Origin: Phycisphaerales bacterium
GTDB taxonomy: Bacteria; Planctomycetota; Phycisphaerae; Phycisphaerales; UBA1924
Reading direction: 5' to 3'
DNA length: 11,698 nt
Assembly (NCBI GenBank): GCA_030680655.1
Contig: JAUXUZ010000191.1
Location: 1 to 11,698, forward strand
Under the pieces are notes generated by a model. The model worked only from the letters and a program-made list of their open reading frames with translations, made no database searches and had not been told where the DNA came from. The translations under genes were made by a program, and so were the position numbers. Below, in pieces: positions 1-5,241 of this stretch; positions within the stretch are counted from its first letter, which is position 1, and the number at the start of each line of letters is the position of its first letter.

Positions 1-108
1 GGCGCGGTCGTCTTCACCGACGGAAAAACAGGCGAAGTGCTCACGCTCCAGAACACCCAGTTGAAAGAAATCAGCGCTGAAGAGTTCAACCGGGCGGTCG
101 GAAAGTGA
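1..108 (+). CDS. C-terminal end of an unidentified protein (5' end outside window)
   Basis: Frame 1 is open from the first base to a TGA at 106-108 and gives 35 residues ending in EEFNRAVGK. The visible tail is hydrophilic, with a DGKTGEVL turn, and has no motif I recognise, so no function is offered. Its stop overlaps the GTG start of the following lipoprotein gene in the four bases GTGA (105-108). That spacing is typical of translationally coupled genes and is the main reason to believe the frame is real. The two genes probably form one transcript. Confidence 0.6.
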   Translation, partial: GAVVFTDGKTGEVLTLQNTQLKEISAEEFNRAVGK

Positions 109-557
109 AGTTCCCGCTTCTTTGGCGGAGGCCGATTGGGCTGACTGCTGTAGGGACTCTCTGCCTGGTCGCCGCGGCCAGCGGTTGCCGCACGATGTAT
201 CGGCCGACCGATGCGCAGTTGGCGGAAGCGAATTACGGCTCTGCGATTGCGCAGTCGCTGGCGGAGTCCCAAGCCCGCGCGTACTTCCACGACAAGGGCG
301 TCAGCGAATCGCAGTCAAGTCTCACCTTTGGTGCCGTCGAACGTGGGTACGTGTCATGTGAGAGCGTGCCCGGTGGCTACGACTACGGCTTCAGGCTGTA
401 CGCCACGCTCAACGAGAAGGATGCGGCCGGGTACTTCAAGGGTCCGGTGAACTACATCTTCTTGTTCCGGGACGAGCAGATCGGTGCCATCTACCGCGTG
501 TGGGGGACTAAGCCCGACGTCTGGGACTTGGCCCCGCGTCTTGTGAGAATTCAGTAG
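105..557 (+). CDS. Small secreted lipoprotein of unknown function
   Basis: A 150-residue protein starting at GTG 105. It begins with a short basic N-terminus (KFPLLWRRP), then a hydrophobic stretch at about residues 11-25, then a plausible lipobox A-S-G-C with the lipidated cysteine at residue 28. It is therefore probably exported and anchored in a membrane. The mature part opens with PTDAQLAEANYGSAI. From memory this resembles a widespread uncharacterised lipoprotein family that begins C...PTDAxLAxADYG and continues with an AQxxAxxYF helix, a GYVxxxxxxGGYxYGFRLYAxxNxKxxxGxFxGP segment and a C-terminal strand; the segments are all present here. The function of that family is not known to me. 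The start overlaps the previous stop (GTGA), and the gene lies next to about 1 kb of non-coding DNA. The lipobox -3 residue is Ala rather than Leu, so lipidation is likely but not certain. Confidence 0.75.
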   Translation: MKFPLLWRRPIGLTAVGTLCLVAAASGCRTMYRPTDAQLAEANYGSAIAQSLAESQARAYFHDKGVSESQSSLTFGAVERGYVSCESVPGGYDYGFRLYATLNEKDAAGYFKGPVNYIFLFRDEQIGAIYRVWGTKPDVWDLAPRLVRIQ

Positions 558-644
558 CTCCCCCGGCCGCTCGCACTCGGACGCGCGCCGTCACCTGCGC
601 AGCGGGAACGCCGTCCGTCCCGTTGAACGTCCAAATAAGCCCTC

Positions 645-707
645 CCTTCCGGTCGGGCCTCGGTGGGCACACTCAGTCCAGCCAGCCCTTCCTTCCGGTC
701 GGGCCTC
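645..707 (+). repeat. 17-bp direct repeat (two copies 46 bp apart)
   Basis: CCTTCCGGTCGGGCCTC occurs at 645-661 and again, identically, at 691-707. The flanks are also similar (both preceded by pyrimidine-rich CCC/CTT). The copies lie upstream of the 21-bp array, in DNA with no convincing gene. They could be a local duplication or remnants of a larger repeat. No function is assigned. Confidence 0.6.
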
Positions 708-767
708 TGTGATGCCGTTCGGCACGCGTCAGGGCGAAACGCGGACGCTTCATTTCAAAACGAACCG

Positions 768-975
768 TTCACCGCCGGCGGTGAAGCCTTCAGCATCGGC
801 GGTGGAGCGTCCAGCATCGGCGGTGAACGCTCCAGCGGCCACGGTGAAGCCTTCAGCACCGGCCGTGGGGCCTTCAGCATCGGCGGTGAAGCGCCCAGCA
901 TCGGCGGTGGAGCCTTCAGCATCGGCGATGGATCGTTCAGCATCGGCGGTGGAGGGTTCAGCACCGGCGGTGAAT
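768..975 (+). repeat. 21-bp tandem repeat array, about 9.5 units, opening in an 18-bp perfect palindrome
   Basis: Nine full units with an exact 21-base period run 777-965, with a partial unit to 975. Each unit has a conserved GGCGGTG head and a conserved (T/C)CAGCATC tail. Between them are about 6 variable bases (AAGCCT, GAGCGT, AACGCT, GGGCCT, AAGCGC, GATCGT and others). The left edge is the perfect palindrome TTCACCGCCGGCGGTGAA (768-785). Unit junctions are degenerate versions of it (TTCAGC, six bases, GGTGAA). Because 21 is a multiple of three, several frames stay open (GGEAFSI-like on +, PMLKA-like on -). None has a ribosome-binding site or a non-repeat domain, so I treat the array as non-coding. 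Contiguous units without unique spacers exclude a CRISPR. Confidence 0.95.
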
Positions 976-1037
976 AGCCCGCGCGGGGGGCTGGACGGTC
1001 CAAAACCGCGATTGGAGGGCGGAATCGAAGGTCTGAG

Positions 1038-1127
1038 CGATGAGTCACGAGCGATGAGGGAATGCCGGAAGGGGCGTGTTCGGGATTTCCTGCCTTGATC
1101 TTGTTGCTCGTGACTCGTGACTCATTC
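1038..1127. repeat. Inverted repeat built of iterated 7-base words (TCACGAG/CGATGAG)
   Basis: The left arm (1038-1058) is three consecutive heptamers: CGATGAG, TCACGAG, CGATGAG. The right arm (1107-1127) reads CTCGTGA twice and then CTCATTC, which on the other strand is GAATGAG followed by TCACGAG twice. The longest exact pairing is 13 bases (ATGAGTCACGAGC-type, 1040-1052 with 1106-1125). The arms are about 50 bases apart. The organisation matches the repeats at 1649-1700, 4424-4505 and 5983-6109, but with a different word. Confidence 0.7.
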
Positions 1128-1151
1128 CTTCTACACCGCGGCGGGGCCGGG

Positions 1152-1180
1152 TTGACGACGGGGCACCGGCGGCCAATCAT
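1152..1180 (+). promoter_or_regulatory. Possible sigma-70 type promoter ahead of the structured region
   Basis: TTGACG at 1152-1157 (5 of 6 to the -35 consensus) is followed 17 bases later by AATCAT at 1175-1180 (4 of 6 to the -10 consensus). Transcription would begin near 1187, just before the self-complementary region that starts at 1211. The -10 match is weak and the evidence is consensus matching only. Confidence 0.3.
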
Positions 1181-1210
1181 CTGCCTGTTCGAAACCCGAC
1201 CGTGACGGAC

Positions 1211-1350
1211 GCCTGATCATCCATCAGGCCAAGGCGCGGACAGGGGCCGGCTCTCGCGGCGAGAGGCGGTCTGAGGTTCAGTGGAACGCAAAGGCCCGAC
1301 GCGGAGCGTCGGGGTACCCAAGACATGCGTTCCTCGCCGCGGCCTGATGG
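1211..1350 (+). ncRNA. Candidate structured RNA of unknown class
   Basis: Nested complementarity suggests a folded RNA. CCATCAGGCC (1221-1230) pairs with GGCCTGATGG (1341-1350), 10 bp. CGCGGCGAG (1255-1263) pairs with CTCGCCGCG (1333-1341), 9 bp. GGAACGCA (1283-1290) pairs with TGCGTTCC (1326-1333), 8 bp. The apical hairpin CCCGACGC-GGA-GCGTCGGG (1295-1313) is 8 bp. Two local hairpins compete with the long-range stems: GCCTGAT/ATCAGGC (1211-1229) and CTCTCG-CGG-CGAGAG (1251-1265), so the RNA could switch between two folds. I found no conserved elements of RNase P RNA, tmRNA or SRP RNA. A 6S-like rod or a leader element is possible but unproven. The strand is assigned from the promoter candidate at 1152 and the orientation of tRNA-Gln. 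High GC raises the chance of fortuitous stems. Confidence 0.4.
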
Positions 1351-1475
1351 GCACCCCCCACAACCAGGACCGCGTAGCGACGTGGTCACTTGATCAGTCC
1401 GGGACGATCCGGCTGTGGAGCCCGCAATGGGCGTGGAGGTTGTGTCGGTCGGCGAAGAGCAAAGAACCCTCATCA

Positions 1476-1537
1476 AAGTGAAGGAGACCACTTCACTTCC
1501 GGCTTTCGAGCGCTGCGCTCCCGAAAGCACGGTCTCC
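1476..1537 (+). ncRNA. Two hairpins with a possible pseudoknot just upstream of tRNA-Gln
   Basis: The first hairpin is AAGTGAAG (1476-1483) with CTTCACTT (1491-1498), 8 bp around a 7-base loop. The second is GCTTTC plus GAGCG (1502-1512) with CGCTC and GAAAGC (1516-1528), loop CTG and a CC bulge. The first loop, GAGACC (1484-1489), is exactly complementary to GGTCTC (1531-1536), just after the second hairpin, as in a pseudoknot. It could be the 3' part of the RNA proposed at 1211-1350, the tRNA precursor leader, or a terminator before the tRNA (no T-run is present). Between 1351 and 1475 I also see GACCGCG/CGTGGTC (1368-1387, one wobble) and CACAACC (1359-1365) with GGTTGTG (1438-1444). Confidence 0.35.
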
Positions 1538-1565
1538 CGCCCCGCGGGCGAAGGAGGGAATTGAG

Positions 1566-1636
1566 TGGCCCATGGTGTAACGGTAGCACAGCAGACTTTG
1601 GTTCTGCTTGTCTTGGTTCGAATCCAAGTGGGCCAG
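1566..1636 (+). tRNA. tRNA-Gln (anticodon TTG)
   Basis: A complete 71-nt cloverleaf. The acceptor stem TGGCCCA (1566-1572) pairs with TGGGCCA (1629-1635), with discriminator G at 1636. The D-arm contains GTG...CAC. The anticodon stem GCAGA/TCTGC encloses loop CTTTGGT with anticodon TTG. The T-arm is CTTGG-TTCGAAT-CCAAG. The 3' CCA is not encoded and must be added by the nucleotidyltransferase. It reads CAA, and CAG by wobble. The gene lies 64 bases upstream of the glmU start and may share its transcript, since no terminator separates them. Confidence 0.97.
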
Positions 1637-1648
1637 TTTGGTGAGTAG

Positions 1649-1700
1649 GCATCAGCGATCAGGCATCAGTGGAAGCAGACGGCGAACGGCGAACGGAACG
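1649..1700 (+). repeat. Two runs of 7-base words abutting the glmU start codon
   Basis: Positions 1649-1669 are three heptamers (GCATCAG, CGATCAG, GCATCAG). Positions 1680-1700 are three more heptamers of another word (CGGCGAA twice, then CGGAACG). The second run ends at the base before the ATG at 1701. The GCATCAG word is the one used in the inverted repeat upstream of pth (4424-4505). Together the runs occupy nearly all of the tRNA-Gln to glmU spacer and leave no room for a canonical ribosome-binding site. Confidence 0.7.
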
Positions 1701-2534
1701 ATGATGGCAAACAGCAGCGGACAATCCGGCACGGCACGCCCCCCCATCGCGATCATCCTGGCGGCTGGCAAGGGCACGCGGATGGAGAGCGACCTGCCGA
1801 AGGTCGTGCATCCCGTCGGCGGGCGGCCGATGGTGTGCGCGGTGGTGGATGCCTGCCGCGAGGCCGGGTGCGAGCGCATCGTGCTCGTGGTGGGGTACAA
1901 GCAGGAGGTCGTGCGCGACCTGATGGCCGCGCAGGGGGCGGCGTGGAACGAGGGGATCGAGTACGCGCTGCAGGAGCAGCAGCTGGGCACCGGGCACGCG
2001 GTGCTGAGCGCGAAGGGGACGCTCGGGGCGACGGCGGGTGAGCAGGGCCGGGCGTGCTTCGTGCTCGCCGGTGACGGCCCGCTGATCCGCTCGGAAACGC
2101 TCCAGACGCTGCTGAAGGCGCACACCGCGGCAGATGCCGCGGCGACGCTGGCCACCAGCGTGATCGACGACCCGACCGGCTATGGGCGGATCGTGCGCGA
2201 CGACAAGCGGAACCTCGCGGCGATCGTTGAGCACAAAGAGTGCACGCCCGAGCAGTTGAAGATCCGCGAGGTGAACCCCTCGTACTACTGCTTTGACACC
2301 GCCAAGCTCTTCACCGCGCTGGCGCAGGTGAAGCGCAACGAGGCGTCGGGCGAGTACTACATCACCGACGTCCCCTCGCTGCTTCTGAAGCAGGGCGAGC
2401 GGGTCGAGGTGATCGAGGCGGTGCCGCCGCAGGACATCCTGAGCATCAACACGCCGGCGCAGCTGGCGGAGGTCGACGCGATCTATCGGTCGCGCTCGTC
2501 TACCACACCCGCCCCGCGTGGAGCCGCACGGTGA
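1701..2534 (+). CDS. glmU: UDP-N-acetylglucosamine pyrophosphorylase, GlmU N-terminal domain only
   Basis: A 277-residue nucleotidyltransferase that joins UTP and GlcNAc-1-phosphate to make UDP-GlcNAc for peptidoglycan and LPS. Visible motifs: LAAGKGTRM (about 20-28) and LPKVVHPVGGRPM (32-44) for nucleotide binding, QLGTGHAV (94-101), GDGPL (124-128, metal-binding Asp 125), GYGRIVR (160-166), AIVEHK, GEYYITD (217-223), and SINTPAQL (248-255), whose Asn 250 matches the second metal ligand of E. coli GlmU. Bifunctional GlmU is about 450 residues with a C-terminal left-handed beta-helix acetyltransferase. That half is absent, so GlcN-1-P acetylation needs another enzyme. An upstream in-frame start at 1608 lies inside tRNA-Gln, so I chose ATG 1701 (or ATG 1704). 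There is no clear ribosome-binding site. The stop overlaps the prs GTG (GTGA, 2531-2534). A different sugar-1-phosphate substrate cannot be ruled out. Confidence 0.88.
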   Translation: MMANSSGQSGTARPPIAIILAAGKGTRMESDLPKVVHPVGGRPMVCAVVDACREAGCERIVLVVGYKQEVVRDLMAAQGAAWNEGIEYALQEQQLGTGHAVLSAKGTLGATAGEQGRACFVLAGDGPLIRSETLQTLLKAHTAADAAATLATSVIDDPTGYGRIVRDDKRNLAAIVEHKECTPEQLKIREVNPSYYCFDTAKLFTALAQVKRNEASGEYYITDVPSLLLKQGERVEVIEAVPPQDILSINTPAQLAEVDAIYRSRSSTTPAPRGAAR

Positions 2535-3547
2535 ACAACGACCTCTCCCAGCTCAAGGTGTTCGCCGGTCGCACGAGCCAGTACCTGGCCGACCGGATCT
2601 GCAGCCACATCGAGCGCGACCTGGGCCGCCAGCAGGACAAGCAGGCGTCGTTCAAGGCGGGCCAGTCGCGGATCGAGACGTTCCCCGACGGCGAGGTGCT
2701 CGTCAAGCTCGAAGAGGACGTGCGCGGGCGCGACTGCTTCGTGGTGCTCAGCACGTGCGCGCCGGTCAACGACAACATCATGGAGCTGCTGATCTACGTC
2801 GACTGCCTGCGGCGCGCCAGCGCCAAGCGCATCACGGCGGTGATCCCCTACTTCGGCTACGCCCGTCAGGACCGCAAGGACGAGGGGCGCGTGCCCATCA
2901 CCGCCAAGCTGGTGGCCAACCTGCTCACCGCCGCCCGCATCGACCGCGTGCTCGCCCTCGACCTGCACGCCGCCCAGATCCAGGGGTTCTTCGACATCCC
3001 CGTTGACCACCTCTCGGCGACGCCGGTCTTCCACAAGCACTTCGCCGCCAAGCGCGCCGAATTGACCGACCTGTGCCTGGTGAGCCCCGACGTGGGCAAC
3101 GTGAAGGTGGCCGAGAGCTTCGCCAACCTGCTCCAGGGCGAGCTGGCGATCATCAACAAGCGCCGCAAGAGCGGCAGCGAGGTCGAGACGAGCCACATCA
3201 TCGGCAACGTCAAGGGCAAGACGGTGCTGATGTTCGACGACATGATCGCCACCGGCGGCACCGTCGTGCAGGCGGCCGAGCTGGTCATGCAGCAGGGTGC
3301 CAAGCGGGTCATCGCCGCGGCCACCCACGGCGTGATGGCGGGCAAGGCGATCGAGAAGCTCATGTCGCCGGCGATCAGCGAGATCGTGGTGACCAACACC
3401 GTGCCGCTGGGCCCGCGCGTTGACCCCATCCGGCACAAGCTGACGGAGCTGTGCGTGGGCGACCTGCTGGGTGAGGCGATCCACCGCATCCACTGCAACC
3501 TGTCCATCAGCGCCCTGTTCAGGGGCACCGCGGGGGTGAAGAGGTAA
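2531..3547 (+). CDS. prs: Ribose-phosphate pyrophosphokinase (PRPP synthetase)
   Basis: A cytoplasmic enzyme of 338 residues that makes PRPP from ribose-5-phosphate and ATP for purine, pyrimidine, His, Trp and NAD synthesis. Motifs in order: FPDGEVLVKL (51-60), PVNDNIMELLI (78-88), IPYFGYARQDRK (105-116, ATP site), RVPITAKLVANLL (120-132), DLHAAQIQGFF (144-154, metal-binding His), VSPDVGNVKVA (184-194), the catalytic flexible loop KRRKSGSEVE (210-219), and the PRPP loop DDMIATGGT (236-244, usually DDMIDTGGT). It is slightly longer than the usual ~315 residues, mainly because of an insert near residues 29-45 and a C-terminal tail. The GTG start shares four bases with the glmU stop, so translation is probably coupled. 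The glmU-prs-ctc-pth order is also found in Bacillus and relatives. Confidence 0.96.
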   Translation: MNNDLSQLKVFAGRTSQYLADRICSHIERDLGRQQDKQASFKAGQSRIETFPDGEVLVKLEEDVRGRDCFVVLSTCAPVNDNIMELLIYVDCLRRASAKRITAVIPYFGYARQDRKDEGRVPITAKLVANLLTAARIDRVLALDLHAAQIQGFFDIPVDHLSATPVFHKHFAAKRAELTDLCLVSPDVGNVKVAESFANLLQGELAIINKRRKSGSEVETSHIIGNVKGKTVLMFDDMIATGGTVVQAAELVMQQGAKRVIAAATHGVMAGKAIEKLMSPAISEIVVTNTVPLGPRVDPIRHKLTELCVGDLLGEAIHRIHCNLSISALFRGTAGVKR

Positions 3548-3564
3548 CAAGCGTCGGGAGGGGG

Positions 3565-3595
3565 CCCGCGGCCGTCGCCGGCGGGAATGGTTTTA
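3565..3595 (+). terminator. Weak hairpin plus T-run between prs and rplY
   Basis: CCCGC-GGC (3565-3572) pairs with GCC (3577-3579) and GCGGG (3581-3585) around loop CGTC, with one bulged G at 3580. It is followed after AATGG by TTTT (3591-3594). It could attenuate rather than end transcription, since rplY follows only 50 bases later with its own good ribosome-binding site. Confidence 0.3.
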
Positions 3596-3621
3596 CAACA
3601 CCGGTTCGAGAAATTCTGTGA

Positions 3622-3626
3622 AAGGA
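3622..3626 (+). promoter_or_regulatory. Ribosome-binding site of rplY
   Basis: AAGGA lies 8 bases before ATG 3635. It fixes the rplY start there rather than at in-frame codons upstream (from 3587). It is one of the few clear Shine-Dalgarno sites in the window. Confidence 0.75.
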
Positions 3627-3634
3627 AACGAGTT

Positions 3635-4375
3635 ATGAAGAAGGAAGCGATCAAGATTCAAACGGCCGTCCGCACCAAGCACGGCTCCCGCTACTCCCAG
3701 CGCCTCCGCGCACAGGGCCGCATGCCCGGCGTGGTCTACGGGCACAAGCAGGACCCCGTCTCGGTCGACTTTGACGCCAAGGAACTCCTGGGGCACGTGC
3801 GCGGCGGCCAGAAGGTCTTCACGCTCGCGATGGCCGGCCAGGCCGACGGGCAGATGGTGCTGATCCGCGACGTGCAGTTTGACTACCTGGGCAACAACCC
3901 GGTGCACGTCGACTTCGCCCGCGTCGACGCCAACGAGCGCGTGCACACCAAGGTGCGCATCTCGCTCAAGGGTGACGCCAAGGGTCTCAAGACCGCCGGC
4001 GCGATCCTCGTCCACCCGTTCTCGGAAGTCGAGATCGAGTGCCGCGTGATCGACCTGCCCGAGTTCATCGCCGTCGACATCTCCGAGCTCGACATGAACC
4101 AGCAGATCACCGCCGGCGAGGTCAAGCTCCCCGCTGACGACATGAAGCTGATCACCGATACGCACTCGGTGGTCGCTCAGATCGTCGAGGCCGTTGAAGA
4201 GGTCGTCGCCGAGGCCGCCACGGTCGCGACCACCGCCGTCGCCGGGCCCGAGGTCATCGGCGAGAAGGAGCGTCTCGAGAAGGCCGCCGCCGATGCCAAG
4301 GCCGGTGGCAAGCCCGCCGCAGGCGCCAAGCCCGCCGCGGGCGCGGCCGCGGCCAAACCGGCTGCGAAGAAGTAA
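3635..4375 (+). CDS. rplY: 50S ribosomal protein L25, long CTC/TL5 form
   Basis: A 246-residue protein that binds 5S rRNA in the large subunit. The N-terminal L25 domain shows RTKHGSRYSQRLRAQGRMPGV-type sequence followed by VVYG (33-36), DPVSVDFDAKEL, and LIRDVQFDYLGNNPVHVDFARV at about 85-107, a family hallmark. The second beta-rich domain of the CTC form follows (KGDAKGLKTAGAILVHPFSEVEIECRVIDLPEFI region, then VDISELDMNQQITAGEVKLP). The last ~60 residues are a low-complexity Glu-rich then Ala/Lys/Gly/Pro-rich tail ending KPAAKK. Such tails are common in ribosomal proteins of this group. It sits between prs and pth, as ctc does in Bacillus. The start is set by the AAGGA site at 3622. Confidence 0.94.
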   Translation: MKKEAIKIQTAVRTKHGSRYSQRLRAQGRMPGVVYGHKQDPVSVDFDAKELLGHVRGGQKVFTLAMAGQADGQMVLIRDVQFDYLGNNPVHVDFARVDANERVHTKVRISLKGDAKGLKTAGAILVHPFSEVEIECRVIDLPEFIAVDISELDMNQQITAGEVKLPADDMKLITDTHSVVAQIVEAVEEVVAEAATVATTAVAGPEVIGEKERLEKAAADAKAGGKPAAGAKPAAGAAAAKPAAKK

Positions 4376-4386
4376 TCAACCACGGT

Positions 4387-4410
4387 CCGCCACGCTTAAC
4401 GGCGTGGCGG
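4387..4410 (+). terminator. Perfect GC-rich hairpin after rplY
   Basis: CCGCCACGC (4387-4395) pairs perfectly with GCGTGGCGG (4402-4410) around the 6-base loop TTAACG, 12 bases after the rplY stop. No T-run follows. It could be a terminator of the T-less kind, an RNA-stabilising 3' hairpin, or a pause site. Confidence 0.45.
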
Positions 4411-4423
4411 CCGATTCGAGAAG

Positions 4424-4505
4424 GCATCAGCCATCAGGAGTCAGGCATCAGGGCAAGGCCTGCTGTCGTTGCCTTCACTGATGCCTGATCGCCGATCCCT
4501 GATGC
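4424..4505. repeat. Palindromic element: 4 + 4 iterated heptamers flanking a 26-bp centre
   Basis: The left arm 4424-4451 is four exact-period heptamers: GCATCAG at both ends, with CCATCAG and GAGTCAG between. The right arm 4478-4505 is also four heptamers: CTGATGC at both ends, with CTGATCG and CCGATCC between. On the other strand it is again bounded by GCATCAG. The arms pair around a 26-base centre that itself has GGCAA/TTGCC. An 11-base perfect pairing (TCAGGCATCAG with CTGATGCCTGA, 4441-4451 with 4478-4488) marks the inner edge. The right arm ends 7 bases before the pth ATG, in C-rich sequence with no ribosome-binding site. Confidence 0.85.
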
Positions 4506-4512
4506 CTCCCCC

Positions 4513-5091
4513 ATGAAGCTCATCGTCGGCCTCGGCAATCCCGGTTCGCAGTACGAGAAGACGCGCCACAACGCGGGCTTCGTGGCGCTGGACCGCCTCA
4601 TCGCGCAGTTTGCGCGGTCGGCCGCCGCACGCCAGAAGTTCGGCGGCGAGGTCATCGAGACGGAGATCCAGGGCGAGCGGTGCCTGCTGCTGAAGCCGAT
4701 GCGCTTCATGAACTGCTCGGGGAGCAGCGTGCAGGAGGCGGCGGGGTTCTACAAGGTGGCGGTGGGCGACATCATCGTGATGCACGACGACACGGCCTTC
4801 CCCGTTGGTACCGTAAGGGTCCGCGGCGAAGGCGGTCACGGCGGGCACAACGGCCTGCGCGACATCGACCGGACCCTGGGGACGCAGGCGTACGCCCGCG
4901 TGCGGATCGGCGTCGAGGCCAAGCCCCCCGAGTACGCGGACCTGGCGGACTGGGTGCTCAGCCGCTTCGCCGGCGACGAGCTCAAGCGGCTCGAACCGGC
5001 ATTGGACCGCGCCGCGGAGGGGGCGATGCTCTTCGCCAAGTTCGGGCTGGCGAAGGCGATGAACGTGATAAACGCCCCTGTGGTGGCTTAA
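4513..5091 (+). CDS. pth: Peptidyl-tRNA hydrolase
   Basis: A 192-residue cytoplasmic enzyme that cleaves peptidyl-tRNA released from stalled ribosomes and recycles tRNA. It matches the family length (about 190). Motifs: IVGLGNPGSQYEKTRHNAGF (4-23, with Asn 9 and the catalytic His 19), KPMRFMNCSG (61-70, Asn 67), VMHDDTAFPVG (89-99, Asp 92), and GGHGGHNGLRDI (107-118, Asn 113). These correspond to N10, H20, N68, D93 and N114 of E. coli Pth. The HDD-TAFP segment replaces the usual HDE-LDLP, and MRF replaces the usual xTF before MN. Neither touches the catalytic residues. The start codon is preceded by CCTCCCCC and the heptamer palindrome rather than a Shine-Dalgarno site, so initiation may rely on an unstructured or leaderless mechanism. 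Same-strand rplY lies 137 bases upstream. Confidence 0.96.
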   Translation: MKLIVGLGNPGSQYEKTRHNAGFVALDRLIAQFARSAAARQKFGGEVIETEIQGERCLLLKPMRFMNCSGSSVQEAAGFYKVAVGDIIVMHDDTAFPVGTVRVRGEGGHGGHNGLRDIDRTLGTQAYARVRIGVEAKPPEYADLADWVLSRFAGDELKRLEPALDRAAEGAMLFAKFGLAKAMNVINAPVVA

Positions 5092-5176
5092 CAAACCCCC
5101 TCCCCGACCTCGCGGACTCGGCCGACCCTCCCGCTGGGAGCGGTAGGGAAAAGGCGCTATGCTTGTCCCCTTGGTC

Positions 5177-5232
5177 CCGGCCCCGGGCGTGTGCCCGTGA
5201 GCCGGACCGACATGCCCCGGCAAATCCCGGGG
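5177..5232 (+). promoter_or_regulatory. Two-hairpin leader upstream of rpsF
   Basis: The pth-rpsF gap (5092-5255) contains two hairpins. The first has CCGGC (5177-5181) with GCCGG (5201-5205) enclosing CGGGC-GTGT-GCCCG (5184-5197). The second is CCCCGG (5215-5220) with CCGGGG (5227-5232). S6 operons in many bacteria carry a leader bound by S6:S18. This could be one, but I did not establish the conserved binding motif. A weak -10-like TATGCT lies at 5158-5163 without a good -35. Confidence 0.3.
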
Positions 5233-5241
5233 ACCCATACT

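Noticed and set aside
768..975. CRISPR array
   Set aside because: Units are contiguous 21-mers without unique 25-40 base spacers, and no cas gene is nearby.
663..977. Open frame of GGEAFSI-type 7-residue repeats on the + strand (also a second + frame at 709-1098)
   Set aside because: The frame is open only because the 21-bp unit is a multiple of three without stops. There is no ribosome-binding site, no non-repeat domain, and several frames on both strands are equally open.
755..1180. 141-codon frame on the - strand with PMLKA-type repeats
   Set aside because: It runs through the tandem array and the heptamer inverted repeat, has no recognisable domain or ribosome-binding site, and is best explained as repeat-driven.
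1283..1313. c-di-GMP (GEMM) riboswitch, because of GGAACGCAAAGG next to a GC hairpin
   Set aside because: Only the ACGCAAAG word matches. The GCAAACC segment, the tetraloop hairpin and the receptor stem of that class are not present, and the downstream gene is a tRNA.
1340..1700. glmS ribozyme-like or other amino-sugar control element before glmU
   Set aside because: No conserved core of that ribozyme is visible. A tRNA gene and repeats occupy the space before glmU.
1608..1700. Longer glmU starting at 1608
   Set aside because: This start lies inside tRNA-Gln, and the extra residues come from the tRNA and heptamer repeats with no family similarity.
2483..3550. 355-codon frame antisense to prs
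   Set aside because: A shadow of a GC-rich gene. Its translation is low-complexity His/Asp/Val/Leu-rich, while the + strand carries all PRPP synthetase motifs.
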